NCBI RefSeq assembly: GCF_030818075.1
Contig: NZ_JAUSZZ010000001.1
Coordinates: 310,001 to 374,000 of the forward strand
Origin: Microbacterium proteolyticum
GTDB taxonomy: Bacteria; Actinomycetota; Actinomycetes; Actinomycetales; Microbacteriaceae
Length of the DNA stretch: 64,000 bases
Direction of reading: 5' to 3'
Made by a program: the position numbers and the translations under genes. Shown here in pieces: positions 1 to 8,159 of the stretch. The notes beneath the pieces were generated by a model. The model had not been told where the DNA came from and did not search any database. It saw only the letters and a program-made list of their open reading frames with translations. Within the stretch, counting starts at the first letter, position 1; each line of letters starts with the position of its first letter.

Positions 1-266
1 CGCGTGATGTAGCGCTCGATGACCTTCGAGTAGAAGCGATACCCGATGAGGTAGGTGCAGACGGCGGCGAACACGAACCAGATCGCGTTCACCGTCTCGC
101 CGCGGACGATTGCGAGCATCGTCCAGCCGAGACCACCCAGCAGGGCGATCCCGATCCAGAGGGCGATCTTCGCGGGGGTCCATCTGCTGCGGAGCTTGTC
201 GGGCTCCACCGCGACGGGGGGAAGGGTCGGGTCGGTGACGACGTCGTCGTCGACGGAAGCGCTCAT
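1..266 (-). CDS. cstA: Carbon starvation protein CstA, N-terminal part (runs off the left edge)
   Basis: Only the first 88 codons lie in the window. After an acidic, hydrophilic start of about 25 residues there are two membrane segments, roughly residues 31-49 and 57-74, ending in YRFYSKVIERYITR. The pattern RWTPAK, GGLGW, NAIWFVFA and YRFYSKVIE is the usual start of CstA, a large peptide/pyruvate-type membrane transporter induced by carbon limitation. The ATG at 266 follows AGGAGA at good spacing, so the start is secure. The gene is transcribed out of the window. The family call rests on N-terminal resemblance only. Confidence 0.8.
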   Translation of the reverse strand, partial: MSASVDDDVVTDPTLPPVAVEPDKLRSRWTPAKIALWIGIALLGGLGWTMLAIVRGETVNAIWFVFAAVCTYLIGYRFYSKVIERYIT

Positions 267-737
267 GGGATCTCCTGCTCGCGGCACTGCGGACTCGCCG
301 ACGATATGCGTCGCTTCGACCCCGTGTCAGCGGCATCCGTCGATCGTGCGGTGAACGGCGGGTTCGGTGCGACGAGCGGTGTCCGCCGGTCGCAGGATCG
401 CCCCCGGCCCGGCACCTGTCGAAAGTCCCCGAACCTGTCGAAGGTCCCTGCACCCGTCGAAGGTCCGTGAGCCTGTTGAAGGTCCCTGAGCCTGTCGAAG
501 GGACCCACCCGCAAGACGCCCGGGGGCTTCGACAGGCTCAGCCACCTCCCGCCCCGGACCCTCAGCTTGTCGAAGGGACCCGAGCCGCGCGACGCCCGGG
601 GGCTTCGACGGGCTCAGCCACCTCCCCCGTCCGGTCCCTGAGCGTGTCGAAGGGACCGGATGCCGTGGTGTCGAGGGGGTGCGGAACATCCATGCCAACG
701 CATACGTTCCTTACGGAGACGAAAGACAGGAGACCCT
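267..737. repeat. Gene-free spacer filled with GAGCCTGTCGAAG-type repeats
   Basis: This 471-base spacer between divergent cstA and the acetyltransferase holds no credible gene. From about 414 to 658 it is built from variants of CCTGAGCCTGTCGAAGGG, about six in the plus orientation and two reversed (GGCTTCGACAGGCTCAG near 525-543 and a variant near 600-617). Neighbouring opposite copies can pair into hairpins. The same unit recurs at 59503-59623 and 62245-62263. Units of this type are known as dispersed intergenic repeats in many bacteria; their function here is unknown. Confidence 0.75.
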
Positions 738-1076
738 ATGGCTGACGAACTGACCGTGACCCGCAACGACGAGGCGCGCCGCTACGAGATCCACGTCGAC
801 GGCGACCTCGGCGGTTTCATGGAGTTCCGCCCCGCGGGCGAGGGCCGCGTGGACCTCCCCCACACCGAGCTCGACCCGGCCTTCAAGGGCCGCGGATTGG
901 GCAAGGCGCTCGCAAGCGAGGCGCTGTCGGATCTCGCGCAGCGCGGGGACAGCGTCATCCCCTCCTGCCCCTTCGTGGCCCACTACCTGCGCGAGCACGA
1001 GGTGCCCGGCCTCGAGATCGAGTGGCCGGAAGAGTCGGATGCCGCAGACTCGGCGGCACCAGGCGAACCGTCGTGA
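738..1076 (+). CDS. Small GNAT-family N-acetyltransferase (YjdJ-like)
   Basis: A 112-residue protein of the single-domain, minimal GNAT type. The acetyl-CoA loop is visible as FKGRGLGKALASEAL (about residues 53-67), preceded by a beta strand with DLPHTELD and followed by PSCPFVAHYLREH, a typical C-terminal signature of this small family. The substrate is unknown. The ATG follows AGGAG at 729-733. Its TGA overlaps the GTG start of the pirin gene by two bases, so the two are probably co-translated. The last 15 residues are low complexity and probably dispensable. Confidence 0.85.
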   Translation: MADELTVTRNDEARRYEIHVDGDLGGFMEFRPAGEGRVDLPHTELDPAFKGRGLGKALASEALSDLAQRGDSVIPSCPFVAHYLREHEVPGLEIEWPEESDAADSAAPGEPS

Positions 1077-2095
1077 CCCGGCTCGACGTCGCACCCCCGG
1101 CATCCGAGGGGCCGGTCGCCTGCGACGGACCGCGTGCCCTCGTGGTCGAGGCTCGGGAGGTGCCGCTCGGCGGCGTGCGCGGCATGGAGGTGCACCGCAC
1201 CCTCCCCCACCGCGCGCTGCCGATGGTGGGCGCGTGGTGCTTTCTCGACCGGTTCGGGCCGCAGGACACCCTCATGCGCGTCGAGCCGCACCCGCACATC
1301 GGTCTGCAGACCGTGACCTGGCCGATCATCGGCGAGGTGCGGCACCGGGATGCCGTGGGCAGCGACGTCGTGGTGCGCCCCGGTGCCCTGAACCTGATGA
1401 CGAGCGGGGCCGGGATCTCCCACTCCGAGTACTCGGTCGGCGAGCAGCCGATCCCCCTCGACGCGTTGCAGCTGTGGGTCGCCCTCCCCGAGACGCGCCG
1501 CCACGGCGGTCCCGACTTCGAACGGCACGAGGACCTCCCGGTGCTCGAGCTGGGTGAGGGGGCCGACGCGGTCGTCGTCATGGGGTCGCTGGGCGCGGTC
1601 GAGTCCCCCGCCACGGTGCACACCCCGATCGTCGGCGCCGAGTTGCGCCTCCCGGCCGGGGTCGACGTGCGCGTCCCGCTGCGACCGGACTGGGAGTACG
1701 CCGTCTACGGCATGACCGGCGCCGCTGAGGCCGTGACGGGAATGGATGCCGTCGACGCCGACGCCGCGCGCCGCCCGTCCGTCTCGGCGGAGCAGGGCAC
1801 CACGGCATCCGTCGATCACACCCGCCTCGTCTACCTCGGCAAGGGTCGCGACCGGTTGGAGTTGCGCAGCGAGGAAGGTGCCCGGGTGTTCCTGCTGGGC
1901 GGGGAGCCGTTCGAGGCCGACATCGTGATGTGGTGGAACTTCGTCGGGCGCTCCCACGACGAGATCGTCGAGGCGCGCGAGGCCTGGGAGGCGCATTCCG
2001 ACCGGTTCGGCGTCGTGGTCGATCACGGGCCCGAGCGCATCCCCGCGCCGCCCCTGCCCGCCGTGCGGTTGACGCCGCGGCGGCGGAGGAGCTGA
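1073..2095 (+). CDS. Pirin family protein
   Basis: A 340-residue bicupin of the pirin family, iron-binding proteins with quercetinase or regulatory roles. The N-terminal cupin shows the metal-site motif EPHPHIGLQTVTW and the conserved stretch LMTSGAGISHSEYS. The C-terminal cupin is present, ending in VMWWNFVGRSHDEI. I place the start at the GTG overlapping the upstream stop (GTGA), because upstream in-frame residues look unlike coding sequence and this spacing is typical of coupled genes. Residues about 220-245 form a less conserved insertion rich in Asp and Ala. The substrate is not deducible. Confidence 0.88.
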   Translation: MTRLDVAPPASEGPVACDGPRALVVEAREVPLGGVRGMEVHRTLPHRALPMVGAWCFLDRFGPQDTLMRVEPHPHIGLQTVTWPIIGEVRHRDAVGSDVVVRPGALNLMTSGAGISHSEYSVGEQPIPLDALQLWVALPETRRHGGPDFERHEDLPVLELGEGADAVVVMGSLGAVESPATVHTPIVGAELRLPAGVDVRVPLRPDWEYAVYGMTGAAEAVTGMDAVDADAARRPSVSAEQGTTASVDHTRLVYLGKGRDRLELRSEEGARVFLLGGEPFEADIVMWWNFVGRSHDEIVEAREAWEAHSDRFGVVVDHGPERIPAPPLPAVRLTPRRRRS

Positions 2096-2532
2096 CGCCC
2101 GGCGACGGGGGCGACGCCGAGACTCGGCGGCACCTCGTTTCGGGGCCGAGACGGATGCGTTCTCAGACGGCCCGGCACCAGAACCTGCTTGCCGGGATGC
2201 TGCTCGCGGCCGCGATCGGCGGGCGCCCGATCGCACGGGTGGTGCTTCCTGCCCGCCGAATGACCCCGCCGTTGTCGCGAGCCCACCTCTGCGACAACGG
2301 CGGGCGCCGAAAGCACCGGCGCCAAGTCGACGCACCGGTTGCATGTATCTCCCTCAGAAGAGCCCGGCACGGCCGGCACTTCGGGGCCGACGCAGCTGAC
2401 GCCGGTCAGAGAAGCGGGAACCGGCGCGAGGTGCGGCTCATAGCGTTCTGCGCGTGAGTCGTGAGGCTGCGGGCTGCGAATCGGCGAGTTCTCACGGCGC
2501 GGACGGCCGAAGATGGTCTCGCGAGACCGTCC
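2096..2532. other. Gene-free spacer with one long perfect inverted repeat
   Basis: This 437-base spacer lies between the 3' ends of the convergent pirin and VOC genes. The open frames in it have no domain, no ribosome binding site and atypical composition. The one clear structure is a 14-base perfect inverted repeat, arm CCCGCCGTTGTCGC at 2265-2278 and its complement at 2291-2304, with a 12-base loop. Nothing else is recognisable. Confidence 0.5.
2265..2304. terminator. Perfect 14-bp inverted repeat, possible bidirectional terminator
   Basis: The arms CCCGCCGTTGTCGC and GCGACAACGGCGGG are exact complements around a 12-base loop. The position between two convergent genes suits a bidirectional hairpin terminator. 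No T-tract follows on either strand, as is common in high-GC actinobacteria, so a protein-binding site remains possible. Confidence 0.45.
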
Positions 2533-3066
2533 TCAGAATGAGCCGTAGCGCTGACGAGGGTCGATCAGGTCGAATCCTGGAGCGACCGGCACAGCGGTGC
2601 CGTCATCCCAGATCGCCTGACGACGCAGTCGACCATGGTGCTCGCTGTGGCGCTGCATGAGCTCGATCACATTGCCGTCGGGATCGGCGATGTACACCTG
2701 CTCAACGTAGTCATCGCGCACGCGGTAGCCCCCGACCCGCTCGATGCCCCGCTCGCGGAGCCGGTCGATGTAGACACTGACGTCCTCCACCATGAGCGCG
2801 TAATGGGTGACGAGGCCGGTGCTGAGTTCGTCGGTGCTCCAGTTCGGCGTGTGGCTGGCGAGGTGGCCCGGGCGTCCTTCCTGCACGACGTGCACTTCCG
2901 CGGTGCCAATGAGGAAGTACGCCCCCTTGAAGACGAAATCCCGCGGGCGGACGTCTTCGACGGCGCCCATCACGGTGACGTAGAACTCGCGAGCGACGTC
3001 GAGGTCGGCGACGACGATGCAAACGTGGTGAAGGGCGGGTGCCGGCGATGTGGTCTCGGAAATCAT
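2533..3066 (-). CDS. VOC family (glyoxalase/dioxygenase-like) protein
   Basis: About 177 residues. Two beta-alpha-beta-beta-beta halves of the vicinal oxygen chelate fold are visible: LHHVCIVVADLDVAREFYV at the start and VTHYALMVEDVSVYIDRL in the middle, ending with the metal-ligand stretch VYIADPDGNVIELMQ. The His after LH, the His in THYAL and the final Glu of NVIEL are the expected metal ligands. The substrate is unknown. Two ATG codons lie side by side (3069 and 3066); the second is better spaced from AGAGAGGA and is chosen. The gene diverges from the GntP gene. Confidence 0.85.
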   Translation of the reverse strand: MISETTSPAPALHHVCIVVADLDVAREFYVTVMGAVEDVRPRDFVFKGAYFLIGTAEVHVVQEGRPGHLASHTPNWSTDELSTGLVTHYALMVEDVSVYIDRLRERGIERVGGYRVRDDYVEQVYIADPDGNVIELMQRHSEHHGRLRRQAIWDDGTAVPVAPGFDLIDPRQRYGSF

Positions 3067-3246
3067 CATTGATCCTCTCTTCGGAGATCCCCATCGTGGG
3101 GCTCATCGACGAAGCGACGAACGACCCTCACTCATTTGCGCGTGATTGCGGTCATCTGTTCGAATCCAGCCCCGAACCGACACAGGACGTAGGCGAGAGG
3201 GGCGTCGATGGGTTCACTGGGGCGACCCTTACGCAAAGGAGCGTCC

Positions 3247-4725
3247 GTGCCTCTCATCGCAGCCCTCATCGCCATCGTGGCGAGCATCGTGGTGCTACTC
3301 GTCCTTATCGTCCGAATGCGGATCCATCCGTTCATCGCGATGTCCGTCGTCGCGATCGTCCTGGGCCTGATCTTCCAAGTCCCGCTCGTGGACGTCCCCG
3401 GCAGCGATCCTTTGCAGCCGGGCATCTTCACCGTGCTCCTGACCGCCCTGAACCGGAGCACGGCGCACATCCTCATCCTGGTCGGGCTGGGCTGCATCAT
3501 CGGCGAGATCATCGCGCGCTCCGGCGGCAGTGAGATTCTCGGCCAGAAGCTTCTCCAGCTGACGGGCCCGCGACGCGGGGTGTTGGCGATGGCTCTCGCC
3601 GGGCTCCTCGTGGGCAGCACGATCTTCTTCGACACCGCCGTCATCCTCCTTGCACCCGTGGCGATCGCCGTCGCGCGCCAGGCGGGTCGACACGTGGCCG
3701 TGATGGCGGTGCCGATGGCTGTCGCCGTGCTCGCGGTACACGCGATCATCCCGCCGCACCCGGGCGCGGTCGCCGTCGCCGTCGCCCTCGACACCGACTA
3801 CGGACTCCTGATCGCGCTCGGCATGCTGTGCATGCTGCCGGGCGCCGCTCTCGGGTGCTGGTGGGCGTACCGTCGCGCGACGAAGCTGGAGCAGCGGGGT
3901 GTCCTCGTAGCCGAGGGGACATCCGACGACGATGACGCCCCGTCCGGCGGGAGCGTCAGCGGCGCGTCCAGCGGTCGCCCCGCGACGAATCTCACGGTGC
4001 CGGTGCGAACGGCGACAGCCACCCAGACCGACATCGTCGCTGGCATTCTCCCCAAGCTGCTGACGGTGCTGCTGCTGCCGGTGGTCCTCATTCTGGTCGC
4101 GACCTTGGTCAGTCAGTTCCTGCCGAGCGTGCACAACGTGGTCACCGACGCCCTCCGTTTCATCGGTGTTCCCGAGATCGCGCTCATCATCACCACGGTC
4201 GTCGCCTACTTCACGTTGCTGTCCCGTGCGCAGCGCAGCGCCACCGGAATGACCGAGGTGGGACGTGTGGGCCTGCGCCCCGTCGGCGAGATCGTGCTGT
4301 CCACGGGCGGTGGCATCGCCTTCGGCGGCATCATCGCGGCGACCGGGATCGGGCAGTCGCTGGTGAACGCACTGAGCGCAGCCAACATGCCGGTCGTCAT
4401 CTTCGGCTTCCTGCTCGCCTTGGTACTGCGTGCCACCCTCGGAACCACAACGGCAGCAGTCACGACGGTGGCGACCCTGCTGGCAGGGTCGATCGATCTC
4501 GCCGCCTACGGACCGCTCCACGTCGCCCTGCTCACGGTGGCGATCTGTGCGGGAGGCGTGTGCCTCTCGCACGTCAACGATGCGGGGTTCTGGGTGCTGT
4601 CGCGCTACTTCACGATCTCCGAGTTGGTCATGCTGCAGACGTGGACGGTGGCGGTGACGATCATGGGCGTGGTGTGCGGTGCGCTCGCAACGACGCTGTG
4701 GGTGCTCATTCCGTTGACGAGCTGA
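3247..4725 (+). CDS. GntP-family gluconate/organic-acid permease
   Basis: An integral membrane protein of 492 residues with about 12 hydrophobic segments, in the gluconate:H+ symporter (GntP) family. Family marks are GLGCIIGEIIARSGG, GSTIFFDTAVILLAP, HAIIPPHPGAVA and the C-terminal CLSHVNDAGFWVLSRY. A hydrophilic, Asp/Ser/Gly-rich cytoplasmic loop occupies about residues 222-250. The GTG at 3247 follows AAAGGA with six bases between and starts right at the first membrane helix; an ATG at 3208 is an alternative. Its last 20 bases overlap the 3' end of the convergent SorC-type regulator. Given the gntK and gnd genes nearby, gluconate or a related sugar acid is the likely substrate (inference). 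Confidence 0.88.
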   Translation: MPLIAALIAIVASIVVLLVLIVRMRIHPFIAMSVVAIVLGLIFQVPLVDVPGSDPLQPGIFTVLLTALNRSTAHILILVGLGCIIGEIIARSGGSEILGQKLLQLTGPRRGVLAMALAGLLVGSTIFFDTAVILLAPVAIAVARQAGRHVAVMAVPMAVAVLAVHAIIPPHPGAVAVAVALDTDYGLLIALGMLCMLPGAALGCWWAYRRATKLEQRGVLVAEGTSDDDDAPSGGSVSGASSGRPATNLTVPVRTATATQTDIVAGILPKLLTVLLLPVVLILVATLVSQFLPSVHNVVTDALRFIGVPEIALIITTVVAYFTLLSRAQRSATGMTEVGRVGLRPVGEIVLSTGGGIAFGGIIAATGIGQSLVNALSAANMPVVIFGFLLALVLRATLGTTTAAVTTVATLLAGSIDLAAYGPLHVALLTVAICAGGVCLSHVNDAGFWVLSRYFTISELVMLQTWTVAVTIMGVVCGALATTLWVLIPLTS

Positions 4726-5719
4726 CGGGCTCACTCAAGATCGCGCGTGCCGTGGTCTCGTCGGTCACCAGATCGGTGACAAGAGCCGACGCGACCGCGG
4801 CTCGCGCGATGGGCGCTTTCTCGGGGGTCCAGACCAAAAGGACGCGGCGCGCGACGCGGCGCAGCTCGGTAGGGCTCGCCCCCACCCGAACGGCGTCCAA
4901 GACGGACGGAATCTCACGCCCCCGTGAGTCGAGGAAGATGCCGAGGCAGTGGCCGACGGCGCCGGCCGCTGCGGCTTCGGTCAGGGTCTGCTGCGAGACC
5001 GGCGCATGAACTCCCGTCCCATCGAACCGGCGCATCGAGCCGGCCCCGAACAGAGCGGCGTCGGCTTGGACGGCGCTCTCGATGGCCGCTCGAATGCGGG
5101 ATCGCGCGGCGGCGGAGAATTCGCGCTCCTCTAGCCGGCGGATGAACGGGGCGGGAATGGGGCGGTGGACGGCCTTGATCGTCTGTGCGAGGTCGCCACC
5201 GGCTACCATGCCGGCCGTGCGGTCGCTCGAACCGAGAAGCTCGGCGACGAACGCTAATTTCGGGAGCAGGTGCCCGGCTCGCACCAGCGGTGCGGTCGTG
5301 CGACTGGAGGCGATGGCGAGAGTCCCGCCTTCGGGGAGGTGTGAGGCCAGGACTGCGGCCGCGTGCGCCCCCAGACGCCACCGGTGTGCGGCGTCGCCCC
5401 GGTGTAGCGCGGGCATCACCCGGCAGGCCTGCAACTCGGCTGCAGCTCGGGAGCTGCTCGCCCGCAGGGATGTGAGAAGCTCGCGTTCGAGCCCCCGATC
5501 GCGGTCGACGGGAGCACCGACGTCGAAGCGAACCACCCCTCGCCGTCGTGCCTCCTCGAGCAGACGGGAGATGCTGACCCGGCTGAACGCGAACTCGTCT
5601 CCGATTTCCTGCTGCGTCATCCGCTGTACCCAGAATCGATGGGCGACCTGCTGCAACAACTCGTCATGCCGTTTCTCTCGCGCGGCGATGTCATCCGATG
5701 CGTCGTCGTCATCGACCAT
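4706..5719 (-). CDS. SorC/DeoR-type sugar-binding transcriptional regulator
   Basis: A 337-residue protein. The N-terminal helix-turn-helix is in QRMTQQEIGDEFAFSRVSISRLLEEA (about residues 32-57), followed by the SorC effector domain with GTLAIASSRTTAPLVR, DAALFGAGSM and GHCLGIFLDSRG. Such regulators sense phosphorylated sugars or sugar acids. The ATG at 5719 follows AGAGG. The first 11 bases overlap the end of the upstream Cys-module gene, so it is the last gene of the gnd run and may control it and the convergent permease (inference). The upstream open frame before this ATG looks non-coding. Confidence 0.85.
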   Translation of the reverse strand: MVDDDDASDDIAAREKRHDELLQQVAHRFWVQRMTQQEIGDEFAFSRVSISRLLEEARRRGVVRFDVGAPVDRDRGLERELLTSLRASSSRAAAELQACRVMPALHRGDAAHRWRLGAHAAAVLASHLPEGGTLAIASSRTTAPLVRAGHLLPKLAFVAELLGSSDRTAGMVAGGDLAQTIKAVHRPIPAPFIRRLEEREFSAAARSRIRAAIESAVQADAALFGAGSMRRFDGTGVHAPVSQQTLTEAAAAGAVGHCLGIFLDSRGREIPSVLDAVRVGASPTELRRVARRVLLVWTPEKAPIARAAVASALVTDLVTDETTARAILSEPVSSSTE

Positions 5720-6500
5720 GCGGTGCCTCTGCGCTGACGACAGGCAAGGGTGGGGCCTCGTCCGTCGGCATCCCGATTGCGAGGATCGCCGACAGCGTTG
5801 CGGACGTGACCTTCGACCGTGACGAGCGTGCATCGGTTCCCCCGGCGATGGCTATGACGGTCGATCGGCCGACCCCGGTCAGCTCTGCGATTTTCCGGAG
5901 CGAGTATCCGTGCGCCTGCCACGCCACGATTCGTGTCGCGGCGTGGCCCGCGTCGACGAGCGTCTCACGTTCGGGAGTTCCCGCTCGGCGTGACAGTACG
6001 CGCTTGTGGGTGTTGCGGGCGTCCGCACAGGTCACCCCCGACTCGTCTTTCTCGCAGGTGTCGCGGTTCCGGCATCCGGCGAAGTACCCGGCGTTCGTTC
6101 CGTGAGGAATGGGCGCCCCGCGACCGCGGCCTCGGCTCTTCGCGTACTCGGTGGCGTACGAGCGTTTCGCCTCGACGCACGTGCGCAGCCCCGCCCGCCA
6201 CTGTGGGCATTCCCGATGACCGCGACAGCCTCGGCGGTATCCCCACACCGTTCCATGTACGGGTAGTGCGACGGCGGGAGCGGCCGCCGCCTCCGCGGGT
6301 GGGGGCGTCAGCGATGGCGCGGCCGTGAGCACGACGCGTCGCAGTCGGGTTGTCGCCGGCAACCGGCTGAGGCGGAAATCGGCTTGGCGGGCGATGTGCG
6401 CATCGACGCACGTCAGTATCTCCGACGAACCGTGGTGCTGGCACCCCCCGCGAGAGCGGCAGCCCTGGGCGTAACCCTCCGGAGTTCCGTGCAACACCAT
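5709..6500 (-). CDS. Unrecognised protein with three tandem His/Cys modules and a C-terminal helix-turn-helix
   Basis: A 263-residue protein I do not recognise as a whole. It carries three copies of a module HGTxxGYxxGCR...C...TC, at residues 4-31, 82-108 and 133-158. Each has one His and three Cys at near-constant spacing: H4/C14/C20/C31, H82/C92/C98/C108, H133/C143/C149/C158. That suggests three small zinc sites. Single HGTxxxYxxGCRC modules occur in actinobacterial and phage hypothetical proteins. After a linker, GYSLRKIAELTGVGRSTVIAIAGG (about 198-221) looks like a helix-turn-helix. The ATG follows a GGGGGGAG stretch, 20 bases after the gnd stop, and its end overlaps the SorC gene by 11 bases. 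A DNA- or RNA-binding regulator is likely; the target is unknown. Confidence 0.75.
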   Translation of the reverse strand: MVLHGTPEGYAQGCRSRGGCQHHGSSEILTCVDAHIARQADFRLSRLPATTRLRRVVLTAAPSLTPPPAEAAAAPAVALPVHGTVWGYRRGCRGHRECPQWRAGLRTCVEAKRSYATEYAKSRGRGRGAPIPHGTNAGYFAGCRNRDTCEKDESGVTCADARNTHKRVLSRRAGTPERETLVDAGHAATRIVAWQAHGYSLRKIAELTGVGRSTVIAIAGGTDARSSRSKVTSATLSAILAIGMPTDEAPPLPVVSAEAPHGR

Positions 6501-6520
6501 GGACGTGCTCCCCCCCTGGG

Positions 6521-8125
6521 TCAGTGGGTGTCCTCGGCCTCGATCTCGGTGCGGTCGCCCGACCAGAGGGTGTGGAAGGTGCCCTCCTTGTCGATGCGAC
6601 GGTAGGTGTGGGCGCCGAAGAAGTCGCGCTGGCCCTGGATGAGGGCGGCGGGCAGGCGCTCGGCGCGCAGGCCGTCGTAGTACGCCAGCGACGAGCTGAA
6701 CGCGGGGGCGGGGATGCCGGCGGCGGCGGCGAGCGAGACGATGTTGCGCCACGGCGACTGTGCGCGGCCGAGCGCTTCGACGAAGTACGGCGCGGTCAGC
6801 AGCACGGGCAGCTCGGGCTCGGCGTCGTAGGCTTCGGCGATGCGGTTGAGGAACTGCGCGCGGATGATGCAGCCGCCGCGGAAGATCTTCGACACCGCGC
6901 CGAGGTCGATCGCCCAGTCGTACTGCTTCGCGCCGGCGCGGATCTCGTCGAAGCCCTGGCTGTACGCGACGATCTTCGAGGCGTACAGCGCCAGGCGCAC
7001 CTGCTCGATGATGTTGTCGGCGTCTTCGCCGGTCAGGTGCTCGACGCCGAACGAGACGTCGGGGCCGGGAAGGTCGCGGGAGACCTCGCGCTGCTCGGGG
7101 TGGCTGGACAGCGACCGGGCGAAGGTGGCCTCGGCGATGCCCGAGACGGGCACGCCCAGGTCGAGCGCGGTCTGCACGGTCCACGCGCCGGTGCCCTTGG
7201 CGCCGGCCTGGTCGAGGATGATGTCGACGAGCGGCTTTCCGGTCTCGGCGTCGACCTGACGCAGCACCTCGGCGGTGATCTCGATGAGGTACGACTCCAG
7301 CTCGCCGCGGTTCCACTCGGCGAACACGTCGGCGATCTCGGCGGGGGTCTTGCCGGTGGCGTGACGGATGAGGTCGTAGGCCTCGGCGATGAGCTGCATG
7401 TCGGCGTACTCGATGCCGTTGTGCACCATCTTCACGAAGTGGCCGGCACCGTCGTGGCCGACGTGCGTCACGCACGGCTCGCCCTCGGCGACCGCGGCGA
7501 TCGACTTCAGGATCGGGCCGAGGGTGGCCCAGGCCTCGTCGGAGCCGCCGGGCATGATCGAGGGGCCGAGGAGCGCGCCCTCCTCACCGCCGGAGACACC
7601 CATGCCGACGTAGTTGATGCCCGTCTCGCGCACGGCCTTCTCGCGGCGGATCGTGTCGGTGAACAGCGCGTTGCCGCCGTCGACGATGATGTCGCCGGGC
7701 TCGAACACCTTCACCAGCTCGTCGATGACGAAATCGGTGGGGCGGCCGGCCTTGACCATGATGATCGCGGTGCGCGGCTTTGACAGCGACGCGGCGAAGT
7801 CCTCGTACGAGAACGACGGCACGAACTCGGCCTCGGGGTGCGCCTCGAGCAGCTCGTCGGTCTTGGACCGCGACCGGTTGAACACCGCCACGGTGTTGCC
7901 CTCGCGGCTGGCGAGGTTGCGCGCCAGGTTCGAGCCCATCACGGCAAGACCCACCACGCCGATGTTCGCGGTGGCGCTGCCCTGACCCTCCGGCGCGGAG
8001 TCGGCCTCGGCCGTGGGGCGGTCGACCTCTTCGATACCGGGCGCACCCTCGTGCACCTGCGCGGCCTCGTGCGGGGCCTGGTCCTGGTCGGTCGAAGGGC
8101 CGGTCGGGGAGGAAGTGGACGTCAT
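6521..8125 (-). CDS. gnd: 6-phosphogluconate dehydrogenase, decarboxylating
   Basis: A 534-residue protein that converts 6-phosphogluconate to ribulose 5-phosphate with NADP+ or NAD+. The Rossmann motif IGVVGLAVMGSNLARN is at about 55-70. The catalytic region KMVHNGIEYADMQLI and the C-terminal signatures QAGAKGTGAWTVQ and FHTLWSGDR are present. Canonical enzymes are about 470-485 residues; here an acidic, Pro/Ala/Glu-rich tail of about 53 residues precedes the Rossmann fold. The ATG at 8125 follows CGGAGC; there is no better internal start before the fold. It follows gntK, idnO and idnD remnants on the same strand, so it would complete gluconate entry into the pentose phosphate pathway. Confidence 0.95.
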   Translation of the reverse strand: MTSTSSPTGPSTDQDQAPHEAAQVHEGAPGIEEVDRPTAEADSAPEGQGSATANIGVVGLAVMGSNLARNLASREGNTVAVFNRSRSKTDELLEAHPEAEFVPSFSYEDFAASLSKPRTAIIMVKAGRPTDFVIDELVKVFEPGDIIVDGGNALFTDTIRREKAVRETGINYVGMGVSGGEEGALLGPSIMPGGSDEAWATLGPILKSIAAVAEGEPCVTHVGHDGAGHFVKMVHNGIEYADMQLIAEAYDLIRHATGKTPAEIADVFAEWNRGELESYLIEITAEVLRQVDAETGKPLVDIILDQAGAKGTGAWTVQTALDLGVPVSGIAEATFARSLSSHPEQREVSRDLPGPDVSFGVEHLTGEDADNIIEQVRLALYASKIVAYSQGFDEIRAGAKQYDWAIDLGAVSKIFRGGCIIRAQFLNRIAEAYDAEPELPVLLTAPYFVEALGRAQSPWRNIVSLAAAAGIPAPAFSSSLAYYDGLRAERLPAALIQGQRDFFGAHTYRRIDKEGTFHTLWSGDRTEIEAEDTH

Positions 8126-8159
8126 TCGTTGCTCCGTCTTCAGGTGCGAGGAAGGGTGA

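Noticed and set aside
3208..3246. ATG at 3208 as start of the GntP permease
   Set aside because: It is possible, with GAGAGG upstream, but the 13 extra residues are basic and unlike the family start, and GTG 3247 has a better-placed AAAGGA.
3295..4734. A 479-codon minus-strand frame opposite the GntP permease
   Set aside because: His/Arg/Asp-rich translation typical of the complement of a membrane protein gene; the plus-strand permease is unmistakable.
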